From JACKBK01 sp963707275 (GTDB lineage: Bacteria; Chloroflexota; Anaerolineae; JAAEKA01): a stretch of 64,000 nt of DNA. Of the stretch, positions 1 to 10,260 are shown piece by piece. Within the stretch, counting starts at the first letter, position 1. Each line of letters begins with the position of its first letter. The notes under the pieces were generated by a model that was not told the origin of the DNA, made no database searches, and saw only the letters and a program-made list of their open reading frames with translations. The translations under genes and the position numbers were made by a program. Where the stretch lies: contig CAVPPH010000005.1 in NCBI GenBank assembly GCA_963707275.1, positions 124,001 through 188,000 on the forward strand. The letters run 5' to 3'.

Positions 1-657
1 TCGCTTCTACCAGGCCAGCAGCAGCGAGATGTTCGGCAAGGTGCAGGAGGTGCCGCAGAGCGAGACGACCCCCTTCTACCCGCGCTCGCCCTACGGCGTC
101 GCCAAGGTCTACGGCCACTGGATCACCATCAACTACCGCGAGAGCTACGACCTGTTTGCCTGCTCCGGCATCCTGTTCAACCACGAAAGTCCCCGGCGTG
201 GCCTGGAGTTCGTGACCCACAAGATCACCAACGCGGTGGCGCGCATCAAGCTCGGCATCGACAGCGAGCTGCGGCTGGGCAACCTGGACGCCCGCCGCGA
301 CTGGGGCTATGCGCCCGACTACGTGCGCGCGATGTGGCTGATGCTGCAGCAGGACGGGCCCGATGACTACGTCATCGCCACCGGTGAGACCCACTCGGTG
401 CAGGAGTTCTGCGAAGAGGCGTTCAGGCTTCGTCGATCTCGACTGGCGGGAGCTACGTGGTGCAGGACGAGCGCTTCATGCGCCCGGCCGAGGTGGATCT
501 GCTGGTGGGCGATCCCAGCAAGGCCGGCGAAAAACTCGGCTGGGAGCCGACTGTGACCTTCGGCGAACTGGTGCGGCTGATGGTGGATGCGGATCTGGAG
601 GCGCTGAAGCGCAACGCGCACGTGCCGCATCTCGACCTACGCCTAGAAAAGCCATGA
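1..657 (+). CDS. gmd: GDP-mannose 4,6-dehydratase, 3' part, two frameshifts
   Basis: This is the C-terminal two-thirds of an extended short-chain dehydrogenase that converts GDP-mannose to GDP-4-keto-6-deoxymannose, a precursor of deoxysugars for surface glycans. The start lies before the window and the frame opens at base 2. Visible are the ASSSEMFGKV segment, the catalytic YxxxK in SPYGVAKVYG, the NHESPRRG substrate loop, and the LDARRDWGYAPDYV and RFMRPAEVDLLVGD blocks typical of GMD. The frame breaks near 428 and 449; removing one base at each restores VDLDW and RSYVVQDERF. The stop overlaps the start of the next gene (ATGA at 654-657), which implies an operon. The breaks are probably sequence errors, because both sides are well conserved. 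Confidence 0.88.
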
Positions 658-2057
658 CAACACAAGCTTTTTGGCACCGACGGAATCCGCGCCCGGGCCG
701 GCGAGTGGCCGCTGACGCCTGAGTTTACGCTCCGGCTGGGCCGGGCCATTGGTCTCGCTGCGCACCAGCGCGCAGCGACCAACCGGTGGTCGTCATCGGC
801 CGCGATACGCGCCGCTCCGGATCGATGCTGGAGAGCGCGCTGGTCTCCGGCATGCTGGCCGCAGGGCGTCGACGTGGTCACGCTGGAGGAATTCACCACG
901 CCGGGGATTTCGTTCCTGGCGTCGCACATGGCAGCGACCTTTGGCGTCGTCGTCTCGGCTTCTCACAACCCCTTCTGGGACAACGGCATCAAGGTTTTCG
1001 AGGGCGTTGGCTTCAAGGCCAGCGACGAGCTGGAGCAGCAGATCGAGGAGATGCCCAGAACGGGAGCCGCCACGGCACTACCGGCGACCTGCCCGGCATG
1101 GTGCGCGTCAACCGCGAGCTGGGCCAGGTCTACGTCGATCATCTGATCCAGGCCATTCGGCGGCGAGGGTGCGCTCGCGCGGGCTGCGGGTGGTGCTGGA
1201 CTGCGCCAACGGCGCCGCCTCCTACCTCGCTCCCGACGTCTTCCGCCGCATGGGCGCCGAGGTGATCGCATTGAACGTCTGGCCCAACGGCTCCAACATC
1301 AACGTCAACTGCGGCACCGAGGGCGACGGCCCGCGGCGGGCCGGGCAGGCCGTGTTGGCCGCCGATGCGCGACATCGGCTTTGTCTTCGACGGCGACGCC
1401 GACCGCTGCAAGTTCGTCGACGAGATCGGCCAGGAGCGCGACGGCGACTATCATCCTGGCCTGCTGGCCCGCGATCTGAAAGCGCAGGGCAAGCTGGCAG
1501 GCGACACAGTGGTAACCACGCAGATGGCCAACATCGGGCTGGACCGCTCGCTGCGCGAGATCGGCGTGCGACTCGAGCGCACACAGGTCGGCGACCGCTG
1601 GGTGTCGCAGCGGATGCGCGAGGGTGGTTTCCTGCTGGGCGGCGAGCAATCGGGCCACATCATCCTGTTCGAGAACGACCTGACGACCGGCGATGGGCTG
1701 TTTACAGCGTTGCGCATGAGCCAGTTGCTGTTACGCCAGCAGCCGTGCCGCTTCTCCGAGCTGGCCGATTCGGTGCTCACCAAGGCGCCGCAAGTGCTGG
1801 TGAAAGGCGGCTGTCCCCGCCAAGCCGCCGCTCGAGATCACTGCCGGCCGTGCAGGCGCAGATCGCCCGCACCCAGGGAGGCGCTGGGCGACGATGCTCT
1901 GATCAACGTCCGTTACTCGGGCACCGAGCCGGTGGTGCGTGTGATGATCCAGGGCAACGATCAGACGGTCGAGGTGCTAAACCGGGAAGCGGAGAAGATA
2001 CTGGAAGCCGTGGTAGCGGAGATCGGTGACCAGTGGCCCCTAATCAGTAATCGGTGA
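654..2057 (+). CDS. glmM: GlmM-like phosphohexomutase, heavily frameshifted
   Basis: An alpha-D-phosphohexomutase, most like phosphoglucosamine mutase, which interconverts glucosamine 6- and 1-phosphate for UDP-GlcNAc synthesis. After one base is removed near 662, the N-terminus reads LFGTDGIRARAGEWPLTPEF. Later blocks are VVVIGRDTRRSG, the phosphoserine loop SASHNPFWDNGIKVF, the metal loop FDGDADRCKF, the sugar loop GGEQSGHIILF and the phosphate-binding YSGTEPVVRV, in the usual order. About eight single-base frame changes (near 662, 772, 861, 1058, 1165, 1370 and 1810-1885) break it into short frames. That density is much higher than elsewhere, so either this contig end is of poor quality or the gene is a decaying paralogue of the intact mutase that follows. 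The last codons and the stop lie inside a heptad repeat array. Confidence 0.75.
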
Positions 2058-2135
2058 TCCGTTGCCGGCTCGGTCAGGAGACCGACCAGAGCGATGTTAT
2101 CCGATTTCCGAATACCGATCACCGGTTACCAATAA
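2041..2135. repeat. Inverted heptad array A with CGGTC hairpin core
   Basis: Positions 2041-2068 read as four 7-nt units (TAATCAG, TAATCGG and relatives). Positions 2101-2135 read as five units beginning CC (CCGATTT, CCGAATA and relatives), approximately the reverse complement of the first set. TAATCGGTGATC (2048-2059) pairs with GATCACCGGTTA (2117-2128) with one mismatch. Between them lies GGCTCGGTCAGGAGACCG (2067-2084), which folds as CGGTC-AGGA-GACCG and recurs exactly at 50979-50996. The stop codon of the upstream gene (2055-2057) lies in the left array. Confidence 0.8.
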
Positions 2136-2151
2136 CAATGGAGACAAAACC

Positions 2152-3588
2152 ATGACAGACATCGTTTTTGGCACAGACGGCTGGCGCGGCAAGGTGGGTG
2201 AGAACTATACGTTTGACAATTTGCGTCGCTGTGCGCAGGGCTTTGCTGAGTATTTGCGCGACACTTACAGGCCGGCCGAGCTGGCCCGCGGCGTGGTCAT
2301 CGGCCACGACAAGCGCTTCTCCGGTCGCGAGTTTGCCCTGGCCGCGGCGGAGGTGATCACCGGCAACGGCATCCCGGTCCATTTCTGCCAGGGACCGACG
2401 CCGACCCCGGCCATCTCGTTTCAGGTCGTTCACCTCGGCGCGCTGGGCGCGGTCAACATCACCGCCAGCCACAACCCGCCGGCCGACAACGGCTTCAAGG
2501 TGCGCGATCCACAGGGCGGCGCCATCGACCCGGACGGCCTGAAGCGGATCGAGAGCTTCATTCCGCCTACGGTGGCCGGCGTGCGGCGCATCCCGGCCGT
2601 CCAGGCTGAGGCCGTCGGCCTGCTGCGTTTCTTCGACGCCAAACCGGCCTACCTGGCGCGCATCCGCGAGCTGGTGGACGTGGAAGTCATCAAGGACGCC
2701 GGGCTGACGATGGTCTACGACGCGATGTGGGGCAACGGTGCGGGCTGGTTCGACGAGCTGTTGGCCGGCGGCAAGACGCGTGTCGTCGGCATCCACGAGG
2801 GCGCCAACCCTAACTTCCCGGAGATGGAGCGCCCCGAGCCGATCCGCCCGAATGTGGACAAATGTCTGGAGAAGGTGGCTGAGATCGGCGCGGACGTCGG
2901 CATCATCAACGACGGCGACGCCGACCGCATCGGTCTGGCCGACGAGAACGGCGTCTTTATCGACCAGTTGCGCGCCTACGGTCTGATGGCGCTCTACCTG
3001 ATCAAGGTGCGCGGCGACCGCCGGCCCATCGTCAAGGCGCTCTCGACCACCGGTATGCTGGAGATCCTGGGCAAGAAATACGGCGTCGATGTTTACGAGG
3101 TGGGCGTCGGCTTCAAGTACGTCGCGCCCAAGATGCTGGAAACCGGCGCAATGATCGGCGGCGAGGAAAGCGGCGGCTACGCTTTTGGCAGCCACCTGCC
3201 GGAGCGCGACGGCATCCTGGCCGCGATGTATATCCTCGACTTCATGGTGCAGACGGGCAAGAAGCCTTCGGAACTGGTGGAGATGCTGTTCGAGGAGGTG
3301 GGCAACCGCTACTTCTACAGCCGGGTCGATACCGCGTTCCCGCCGGAGAAACGCCCGCAGGCCAAGGCGATGCTGGACGAGGCAAAGCCGGAAGCGGTGG
3401 CCGGCTTGAAGATCGTCGGCTTCAACGGCATGGATGGCTACAAGTTCTACCTGGAAGACGGCGGATTTCTGCTGATCCGCTTCAGCGGCACCGAGCCCAT
3501 CGTCCGCGTCTACACCGAGACGACCCGCGAGGACCTGGTGCCGGCGCTGCTGGACGGCGGGCTGGAGATTGCAGGGCTGAAGGACTGA
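2152..3588 (+). CDS. Phosphomannomutase/phosphoglucomutase family protein
   Basis: An intact 478-residue alpha-D-phosphohexomutase that moves phosphate between C6 and C1 of a hexose, supplying sugar 1-phosphates for the glycan genes around it. The four family loops are present: phosphoserine loop TASHNPPADNGFKV (about residue 105), metal loop INDGDADRIG (about 255), sugar-binding GGEESGGYAFG (about 340) and phosphate-binding RFSGTEPIVRVY (about 445). The ATG at 2152 follows a GGAG (2140-2143) at good spacing, and the protein starts with the expected IVFGTDGWRG. Which sugar it prefers cannot be read from the sequence. It stands directly after a broken GlmM-like paralogue. Confidence 0.93.
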   Translation: MTDIVFGTDGWRGKVGENYTFDNLRRCAQGFAEYLRDTYRPAELARGVVIGHDKRFSGREFALAAAEVITGNGIPVHFCQGPTPTPAISFQVVHLGALGAVNITASHNPPADNGFKVRDPQGGAIDPDGLKRIESFIPPTVAGVRRIPAVQAEAVGLLRFFDAKPAYLARIRELVDVEVIKDAGLTMVYDAMWGNGAGWFDELLAGGKTRVVGIHEGANPNFPEMERPEPIRPNVDKCLEKVAEIGADVGIINDGDADRIGLADENGVFIDQLRAYGLMALYLIKVRGDRRPIVKALSTTGMLEILGKKYGVDVYEVGVGFKYVAPKMLETGAMIGGEESGGYAFGSHLPERDGILAAMYILDFMVQTGKKPSELVEMLFEEVGNRYFYSRVDTAFPPEKRPQAKAMLDEAKPEAVAGLKIVGFNGMDGYKFYLEDGGFLLIRFSGTEPIVRVYTETTREDLVPALLDGGLEIAGLKD

Positions 3589-3659
3589 GAGGCAATCTGG
3601 TATCTGACAACCGCGGATCAAGAGGAAATAGCGGATCAGCCTGCAATCGGCCACCAGCC

Positions 3660-4461
3660 ATGTTTATCGACACCCACTGCCATCTTGACTTCCACCAGTT
3701 CGACGTTGATCGTGACTGAGGTTGTGGCGCGCGCGGCTGATGCGGGCGTTTCGCTGATCGTCAACCCGGCCACCGATCTGGCCAGCAGCCGGCGCGCGAT
3801 TGCGTTGGCGGACCGCTACGACGGCGTGTACGCGCAGGTGGGCGTGCATCCCAACGACGCGGCTGACTTCGACGCTGCCGTGCTGGATGAGCTGCGGGCG
3901 CTGGCCACTCATTCCAAGGTGGTCGCGATCGGCGAGATCGGCCTCGACTATTACTGGGACAAGACACCCAAGGCGCAGCAGCAGGCGGCTTTCGAGGCGC
4001 AACTGGCGCTGGCGGTCGAGTTGGACCTGCCGGTAGTGATCCACTGCCGCGACGCTCTCGCCGATGTGCGTGACACAATGCGCAGATGGGTGCCCGGCGC
4101 ACAGATGAAGCGCGGGAGTGATGCTATTCTAGGTGTGTACCACGCCTATTCCGGCGACCTGGAGATGGCGCAGGAAGCAGCGGGCTGGCAAATCGTGCTT
4201 TCGCTGGGCGGGCCGGTGACCTTCAAGAACGCCCGCGATCTGCACACTCTGGTGCGTCAACTGCCGTTGGATCAGATCATGCTGGAGACCGATGCGCCCT
4301 ACCTGACCCCGCACCCATACCGCGGTAAGCGCAACGAACCGGCCTACATCCCGCTGATTGCTCAGGCGATTGCCGATCTGCACCAGGTCGATGTAGCGGC
4401 CGTGGCGAAAAAATCAGGCAAACTGGCCAGGCGGACGTTTCCGAAGCTGGTCACTCGGTAA
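3660..4461 (+). CDS. tatD: TatD family metal-dependent DNase, one frameshift
   Basis: A cytoplasmic TatD-type amidohydrolase-fold nuclease of about 266 residues. The start is the ATG at 3660, because it gives the metal-binding opening FIDTHCHLDFH. One extra base near 3717 creates a TGA; without it the text continues DRDEVVARAADAGVSLIVNP. Further motifs are VGVHPNDA, the metal ligand block AIGEIGLDYYWD, PVVIHCRDA and the C-terminal LETDAPYLTPHPYRG, all in family order. The gene lies between sugar mutase and isoprenoid genes with no obvious functional link to them. The frameshift is probably a sequencing error, since the rest is fully conserved. Confidence 0.92.
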
Positions 4462-4525
4462 AGTTGTGGTACACTGCTTGCCAACGCGGCAGGCGCAAAA
4501 CAAAACGTCGTTTCGCAGGAGAAAA

Positions 4526-5500
4526 GTGTTGAGCAGTCATCCCCCCTTGCTTGACCTGGTAGCCGACGACCTGAAGCTGGTCGAGGCAAAAATGCAGGCC
4601 ACCAACGAGGTCTTCCAGCCTCTGGCAGGCGCGATCAATTTGCTGCTGCACAGCGGCGGCAAGCGTATTCGTCCTGCCCTGGCGCTGCTGGCCGGCCGGC
4701 TGTACGCGGCTGCTGAAAAGGAGCGGGTGGTTTCGCTGGCAGCGGCGGTCGAGATGTTGCACTCGGCCACGCTGGTGCACGACGACGTCATCGACGGGGC
4801 GCTGTTGCGGCGCGGCAAGGCAACGTTGAACGCCGCCTGGAGTCCGGGCCATACCATTCTGGCAGGCGACTATATTTTCGCTCGCGCCGCCTCCTTCGCC
4901 GCCGAGACCGACAACGTGCGCGTCATGCGCATCTTCTCCGAGACATTGATGACGATCTGCGACGGCGAGCTGCGCCAGCTATACGCGATCGGTGACTGGC
5001 GTCAGCCGCGTGACGCCTACTACCAGCGCATCTACGGCAAGACCGCGGCGCTGTTTGCCTCGGCGACCGAGTCGGCAGCTGTGCTGGGCAGCGCGCCGGC
5101 CGCGGAAATCGTGGCCCTGCGCGACTACGGCTACAAGGTCGGGATGGCGTTCCAGATCATGGATGATATCCTGGACTTCGTCGGCGACGCCTCGACCGTC
5201 GGCAAGCCTGTGGGCAACGACCTGCGCCAGGGCACCGTGACCCTGCCTGTCTTCCACTACATGCAGGACAACCCGGAAGCGCTGGCTGTCATGGAGTCGA
5301 CCAGCAACGGTCACGCCGGCGCGGACCCGCTGGGCGAACTCATTGCCGACATCCGCCGATCACCGGCCATCGAGGCGACCCGTCAGGAGGCCGTCCAGTT
5401 CATCGTGGACGCCAAGGCGCTGCTGGCAGGCTGGCCGGACAGCATCAACCGTCAGGCGCTGGAGCAGGTAGCCGACTACGTGGTGGCGCGCACGTTTTGA
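4526..5500 (+). CDS. Long-chain polyprenyl diphosphate synthase
   Basis: A trans-isoprenyl diphosphate synthase of 324 residues that condenses isopentenyl diphosphate onto allylic primers to make a long prenyl chain, probably for the menaquinone side chain. Both aspartate-rich motifs are present: DDVID in LVHDDVIDGALLRRG (about residue 90) and DDILD in FQIMDDILDFVGD (about 220), with GGKRIRPAL near residue 50. The GTG at 4526 was chosen because it follows AGGAG (4517-4521); the frame is open upstream to 4466, but that part is unlike the family. The stop overlaps the next start (TGATG at 5498-5502), which implies translational coupling. Chain length cannot be judged from the sequence. Confidence 0.92.
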   Translation: MLSSHPPLLDLVADDLKLVEAKMQATNEVFQPLAGAINLLLHSGGKRIRPALALLAGRLYAAAEKERVVSLAAAVEMLHSATLVHDDVIDGALLRRGKATLNAAWSPGHTILAGDYIFARAASFAAETDNVRVMRIFSETLMTICDGELRQLYAIGDWRQPRDAYYQRIYGKTAALFASATESAAVLGSAPAAEIVALRDYGYKVGMAFQIMDDILDFVGDASTVGKPVGNDLRQGTVTLPVFHYMQDNPEALAVMESTSNGHAGADPLGELIADIRRSPAIEATRQEAVQFIVDAKALLAGWPDSINRQALEQVADYVVARTF

Positions 5501-6541
5501 TGGCTGAACCGGTTGCGTCGCCGGCCTCTGATCAGGCCGGCGCAGAGTCCGCCCAACCAGACGTTTCAGTCGTCATCGTCAACTGGAACGTTCGTGATCT
5601 GTTGCGTCGCTGTCTGGCATCCATTGCCGGCAGCGACGATTTGTTTTTGGCGGGCATCTCGCAGCCAGGAGGCCGCTGGATCGCCGAAGTTATCGTGGTG
5701 GACAACGCCTCGACCGATGACAGCGTGGCGATGCTGGCCGGCGAGTTTCCCTGGGTACGGGTCATCGCCAACGCGCGACAACGCCGGTTTCACGCGCGCC
5801 AACAACCAGGGGTTGGCCATCAGCCGCGGCCGCTTCGTGCTCTTTCTCAATCCCGACACCGAGGTAGCTGCGGATGCTCTCGCGGCCATGCTGGATTTTG
5901 CCGTGGCCAACCGGGCCGTCGGCATCGTCGGTCCGCAGTTGCGCTACGGCGATGGCAGCCCGCAGTCCTCGCGGCGGCGTTTTCCCACGCTGGCGACCTT
6001 CTTCATGGAGAGCACCGTCGTGCAGCAGTGGTGGCCGCGCAACCGGGTGCTGTCGCGCTACTACGTGCTGGACCGGCCCGACGACGCGGTCAGCCAGGTC
6101 GATTGGGTGGTGGGCGCGTGTATGCTGGTGCGCCGGGCGGTGCTGGATCAGATCGGCGGCTTTGACGAGGGGTTCTTCATGTACTCCGAGGAACTGGACC
6201 TTTGCCGGCGGGCGGTTTCAGCCGGCTGGCAGGTGGTGTATTATCCGCCCGCGCTGGTGACGCACTACGAGGGCAAGTCCAGCGAGCAGGTGGTGGCCGC
6301 GCGCCAGATTCGCTTCCACAGCTCGCGGGTGCGCTACGTGCGCACCTATCACGGCGCCGCCGCGGCTGCGCTGGTGCGCAGCTTCCTGCTGCTGACGTTT
6401 GTCTGGCAGTTGGGTGTCGAAGCAGCCAAATGGCTGGCTGGGCTGGTCATTCCATCCCAGCGCGGCCAGCGGTCGATGCGTCGCGAACGGATGGCCGCGT
6501 ACAGGCAGGTGCTGCGTTCCGGCCTGCGCAGCGATCGTTGA
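5500..6541 (+). CDS. Family 2 glycosyltransferase (rhamnosyltransferase-like), one frameshift
   Basis: A GT-A fold family 2 glycosyltransferase of about 346 residues that adds a sugar to a growing surface glycan. The GT2 opening VSVVIVNWNVRDLLRRCL is followed by the nucleotide-binding VVDNASTDDS. After removal of one base near 5773 come DNAGFTRANNQG, the metal-binding FLNPDTEV (a DxD variant), DWVVGACMLVRR and GGFDEGFFMYSEELDLCRR. This order matches the dTDP-rhamnosyltransferase WbbL-like group. A C-terminal hydrophobic stretch (VRSFLLLTFVWQLGVEAAKW) may anchor it to the membrane. The start overlaps the stop of the prenyl synthase. The acceptor and donor sugars are unknown. Confidence 0.88.
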
Positions 6542-6545
6542 GCGT

Positions 6546-6590
6546 CCTCGTCTCGTACTCGTACTCGTACTCGTACACGAACGAGTAGGG
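6546..6590. repeat. Hexamer CTCGTA repeat in a short gap
   Basis: Four tandem CTCGTA units follow the glycosyltransferase stop, then an inverted ACGAGTA, so TACTCGT can pair with ACGAGTA. The gap also holds a small hairpin at 6609-6627 with arms GCCGTCC and GGACGGC and no T-tract. Confidence 0.6.
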
Positions 6591-6652
6591 GTATGAGATA
6601 GGAAAGGCCGTCCGGTTTGGACGGCGTATCGTGTTGAGGTAGACTGCAACCC

Positions 6653-7829
6653 ATGCGCGTGCTATTTATCACCGGCGAATATCCACCCATGCAAGGCGGT
6701 GTGGGCGACTACACCTGGAGGCTGGGATCGACGCTGGCGGAGTTGGGCGTCGATGTCCACGTCCTGACTGCCGAAGAGGCGGGACCGGCGTATCTGTTGC
6801 CCGCGGGCGTCGATAATGTGTATCCCATCATGCGCCGCTGGGGCTGGGGATTGGCGCGCCAGGTCAACCTTGTGGTTGCCAACGCGGCCGCCGACGTCGT
6901 TCACATCCAGTACCAGTCAGCCGCGTTCGACCTGCATCCGGCGGTCAACCTGCTGCCACGATCCCTGCGCGGTGGTGCTGCCAGCGTCGTTGTCACATTT
7001 CACGATCTGCGCACGCCCTATGTCTTCCCGAAGGCCGGCCCGCTGCGCTGGCGCGCCAATCTGGAGATGGCCAGCCACAGCGAAGCGGTGATCGTCACTA
7101 ACGCGGAAGACCGCCTGCGCCTTGGTGCCACACCCGCATTGACGCCGCGGCTGCACGAGATTCCCATCGGCGCCAATGTGCTGCCCGATTTGCCAGCCGG
7201 CTTTGACCGTGCGGCGCAGCGCACCCGTTACGGCGTCGGTCCCGATGATCTGCTGCTTTGCTATTTTGGGTTTCTCAACGAAAGCAAGGGCGGCGAGGAA
7301 CTGATGGACGCCACGGCGGCTCTGGTCGCCAGTGGTCTGCCGGCGCACTTGCTGATGATCGGCGGCCACGTGGGCGCCAGCGACTCGACCAACGCCGCCT
7401 ATCTTGACCACGTTCGGCGACGGGTTGTCGAGCTTGGGCTGCGACAGCGCGTGCATTGGACCGGGTTCGTCGGCGCCGATGAGGTGTCAGCGGCTTTTGC
7501 CGCGGCGGACATCGCTGTGCTGCCTTACCGCGACGGCGTCGAGCTTCCGTCGCGGCAGTCTGATGGCCGCGCTGGCTCACGGGATGCCCATCGTCAGCAC
7601 CACACCGGCGGTGACGATTCCACAACTGCGCCACGGCGACAACATCTGGCTGACCCCGGTGCGGGCGCCCGACGCTCTGGCCGACGGCGTGCGCCAGGTC
7701 TGGCAGGATCAGTCGCAGCTGAAACGCTTGCGCCACGGGGCTGAGGCGTTGGCAGGCCAGTTTTCCTGGGACTCCATCGCTCGCCAGCACATCGAGATCT
7801 ATGATGCTCTTGGCACCCGAAGCACCTGA
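6653..7829 (+). CDS. Family 4 glycosyltransferase, one frameshift
   Basis: A GT-B fold glycosyltransferase of about 391 residues (GT4/GT1-like superfamily). The N-terminal acceptor domain opens VLFITGEYPPMQGGVGDYT, which carries the GGVG loop typical of the group. The C-terminal donor domain begins near LLCYFGFLNESKGGEELMDA and contains WTGFVGADEVSAAFAAADIAVLPYRDG. One extra base near 7539 breaks the frame; beyond it VSFRRGSLMAALAHGMPIVS completes the conserved nucleotide-sugar binding block (FRRGSLMAAL instead of EGFGLVLLEA). The end overlaps the start of the next gene. It probably transfers a hexose during surface polysaccharide or glycolipid assembly. Confidence 0.87.
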
Positions 7830-10237
7830 GTTGGCGTCGCCAGTAGAGCCTGCGGAGCAGTCGCGCAGTACCTGGAAGAAGCATCGGGGCGCCTTTCTGG
7901 TAGGCATTGTCTTTGTCCTGCTGGCGTTCTACTACAACATCAGCATCCCTTTATGGGAGTCCGACAACGAGTGGGGACACTACAACTACGTTCGCTATCT
8001 GCTGGTGAACAGGTCGATTCCCATTCCGGGCAGCACGATGCTTGAGGTTGCATCGGACGACCAGTGTGGCGGCGTCTCAGAACCACTGGTGACTTCGCAC
8101 CAGTTGGAGCGGCAGCCTCCGCTGTACTACATGCTCGGCGCGCTGACCACCTTCTGGATTGACACGGGCGATGGTCTGTCCCCTGCAACCAACCCGTTCC
8201 TGCTAACCGAGCCGTGGAACAACGGCTACAACTTCGCTGTGCATACCCAGGTTGAGCAATTCCCCTATGACGGCACAGTCCTGGCCGTGCACCTTCTGAG
8301 GCTCAACTCCACGCTTATCGGGCTGGCCGGGTTGGTAGCGGTGTACCTGACAGGGCTGTTGATTTTCCCTGGTCGCCGCTATCTGGCGCTGGCTGTGATG
8401 GCGCTCACTGCGTTCATTCCCCAGTACGTGTTTTCAGCTTCGGTGGTGAACAACGACATCCTGGCTGCCGCGCTGGGGTTTTGGTGCGTCTATTTTTGCG
8501 TCTTCGCCGTTCTGCGCAAGGGCGGCGTGCTGGTGCTGGCCGCGGCGGCTGCCATGGCCATGCTGGCCATGTTGGCCAAGTACTCGGCTCTGCCGCTGAT
8601 CGGTCTGGTGGCGGCGGTGATCATTATCCGCCTGATCCAGGTCTGGAAGTACGACCGCGCACGTTTCACCACGCATGCTCTGGCAGATCGGGCTGCTGTT
8701 GGTTCTGGTAACTGTGCCACTCCTGGTCTGGCTGGGCAGAAACCTGCAATTCTTCGATCAGGTTCTGGAGTTCTACACACGCTTGTTAGGCGCTCTGGCA
8801 GGGCAGCCGAGTGTGATGTCGGACACCGGCAAATTGGTTGAACCCAAAGCGCCGCTTGATCTCGTGCGCGCTGGCCAGTATGCCTTCATCACATTCTGGG
8901 GAATTTTCGGTTGGGACGCAATCGTGCTGCCTTCCTGGGTGGTGACCCTGCTCACCATCGTGAGTCTCCTAGCATTGCTTGGTGTGGCGCGCTGTCTGTT
9001 CGGCAAGAACCAGACGCGAACCATGCGGCTGCTGGTGCTGGCGGCGATGCTCTTTCTGCTGGCAGCGTGGGTAATCAGCGCCTTCAGGTCGTTGGGTACG
9101 TCGGAGCCGCGCGGACGATACCTCCTGCCGGCCTATTCGGCGGCCACTTTCTTGCTGGTGTACGGCGTTCATGAGATACTGCCGCGCCGGCTGCGCAAGG
9201 GAAGCTTAGCGGTTTTGTGTGGCGGTATGTTGGCGCTGGCGGTTTCAGTGCCGCTCTTTCTGCTGCGACCGATCTACGCGCCGCCGGTTCTGGCGGCCAG
9301 CGCTGAACTGCTGCCAGGCGAGACGGCTGTTAATGCCACCTTTGGCGACTTTGCCGAGCTGGTTGGTTATTCCATTGAGCCACAGGAGATGCAGGTCTGG
9401 GATACCGCCAGGGTGACGCTGGTCTGGCGCGTGCTGAAGGAAGTTGCCAACAACTACACGGTTGGCGTACTGTTGCTGGACGGGGCCAAGCAGCCGCACG
9501 GCGTGACCGCTCACTTCCCCGGCCGCGGCAACTACGCGACATCGCTTTGGCAACCCGGCGACGTGTTTCGCGACACCTACGAGCTGCAGCTTCAGCCGTC
9601 TGCGCGCGGACGACTGCCCAGCCTGGGTCAGGTCAAGGTTACGATGTACTGCTATCCCGACGAAGACTACGTGATGATCAGCGACTCGCAGGGTGCGGCT
9701 TTGGGCGATGCTTTGTACGTTGGGCGTATGAAGTGGCTGGCCGGGCAGACAACGCCCCCGGCAGCCAGCGGCGGCGATCCGGTTGTGACGCTGGGCAATG
9801 AACTGGCGCTGGACAGCCTGAACCTCCGCAACCCGAACCCGTTGCCGGGCCAGGAGATGGTGATCGACCTGACATGGAAAGTTTTGCAGCCGCCCGGACG
9901 TGACTATACTGTCTTTGCCCACATGCTCGACAGCCAGAGCGTGCAGGTTGGCGGCAACGACCAGCCGATGACCGACGGGCTGTATCCGACCGGTCTGTGG
10001 TCGGTGGGCGAAGTCGTCACCCATACGCAACGGCTGCCGATCCCTGTTGGCCTGCCGGCCGGCGACTACGCGGTCGTGTTGGGTGTGTACGATCCCCTGA
10101 CCGGTGAGCGGCTGGCTGTGCGGACTGCAGCTGGAGTAGATTTGCCGGACGGCGCGTTCGAGGTGGCTGCGCTGCGTTTGACCGCCAACAGCGTCTTTAT
10201 TCCATCGGTGCAAATCCACCGACCTCCGAACCAATAG
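7801..10237 (+). CDS. Large polytopic glycosyltransferase-like membrane protein, one frameshift
   Basis: A membrane protein of about 811 residues, broken by one indel near 8675. The N-terminal 450 residues hold about ten hydrophobic segments, beginning GAFLVGIVFVLLAFYYNISI after a short cytoplasmic tail. A long first outer loop contains SDNEWGHYNYVRY, which resembles the acidic catalytic loop of C-type (family 39 or DUF2142-like) dolichyl/undecaprenyl-sugar glycosyltransferases. The last 350 residues are soluble and beta-rich, with two similar blocks (NYTVGVLLLDG...WQPGDVFRDTYEL and DYTVFAHMLDS...WSVGEVVTHTQRL), suggesting a duplicated extracytoplasmic domain. Its place between glycosyltransferase and O-antigen-ligase-like genes supports a role in glycan assembly. 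The exact family is uncertain. Confidence 0.75.
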
Positions 10238-10260
10238 CCGATTGTTGTTGTGTAAGACCT

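Noticed and set aside
2119..3654. Long minus-strand open frame of 511 codons opposite the phosphomannomutase gene
   Set aside because: It is a shadow of a GC-rich, strongly conserved plus-strand gene; its translation has no recognisable family and is biased in the way expected from antisense codons.
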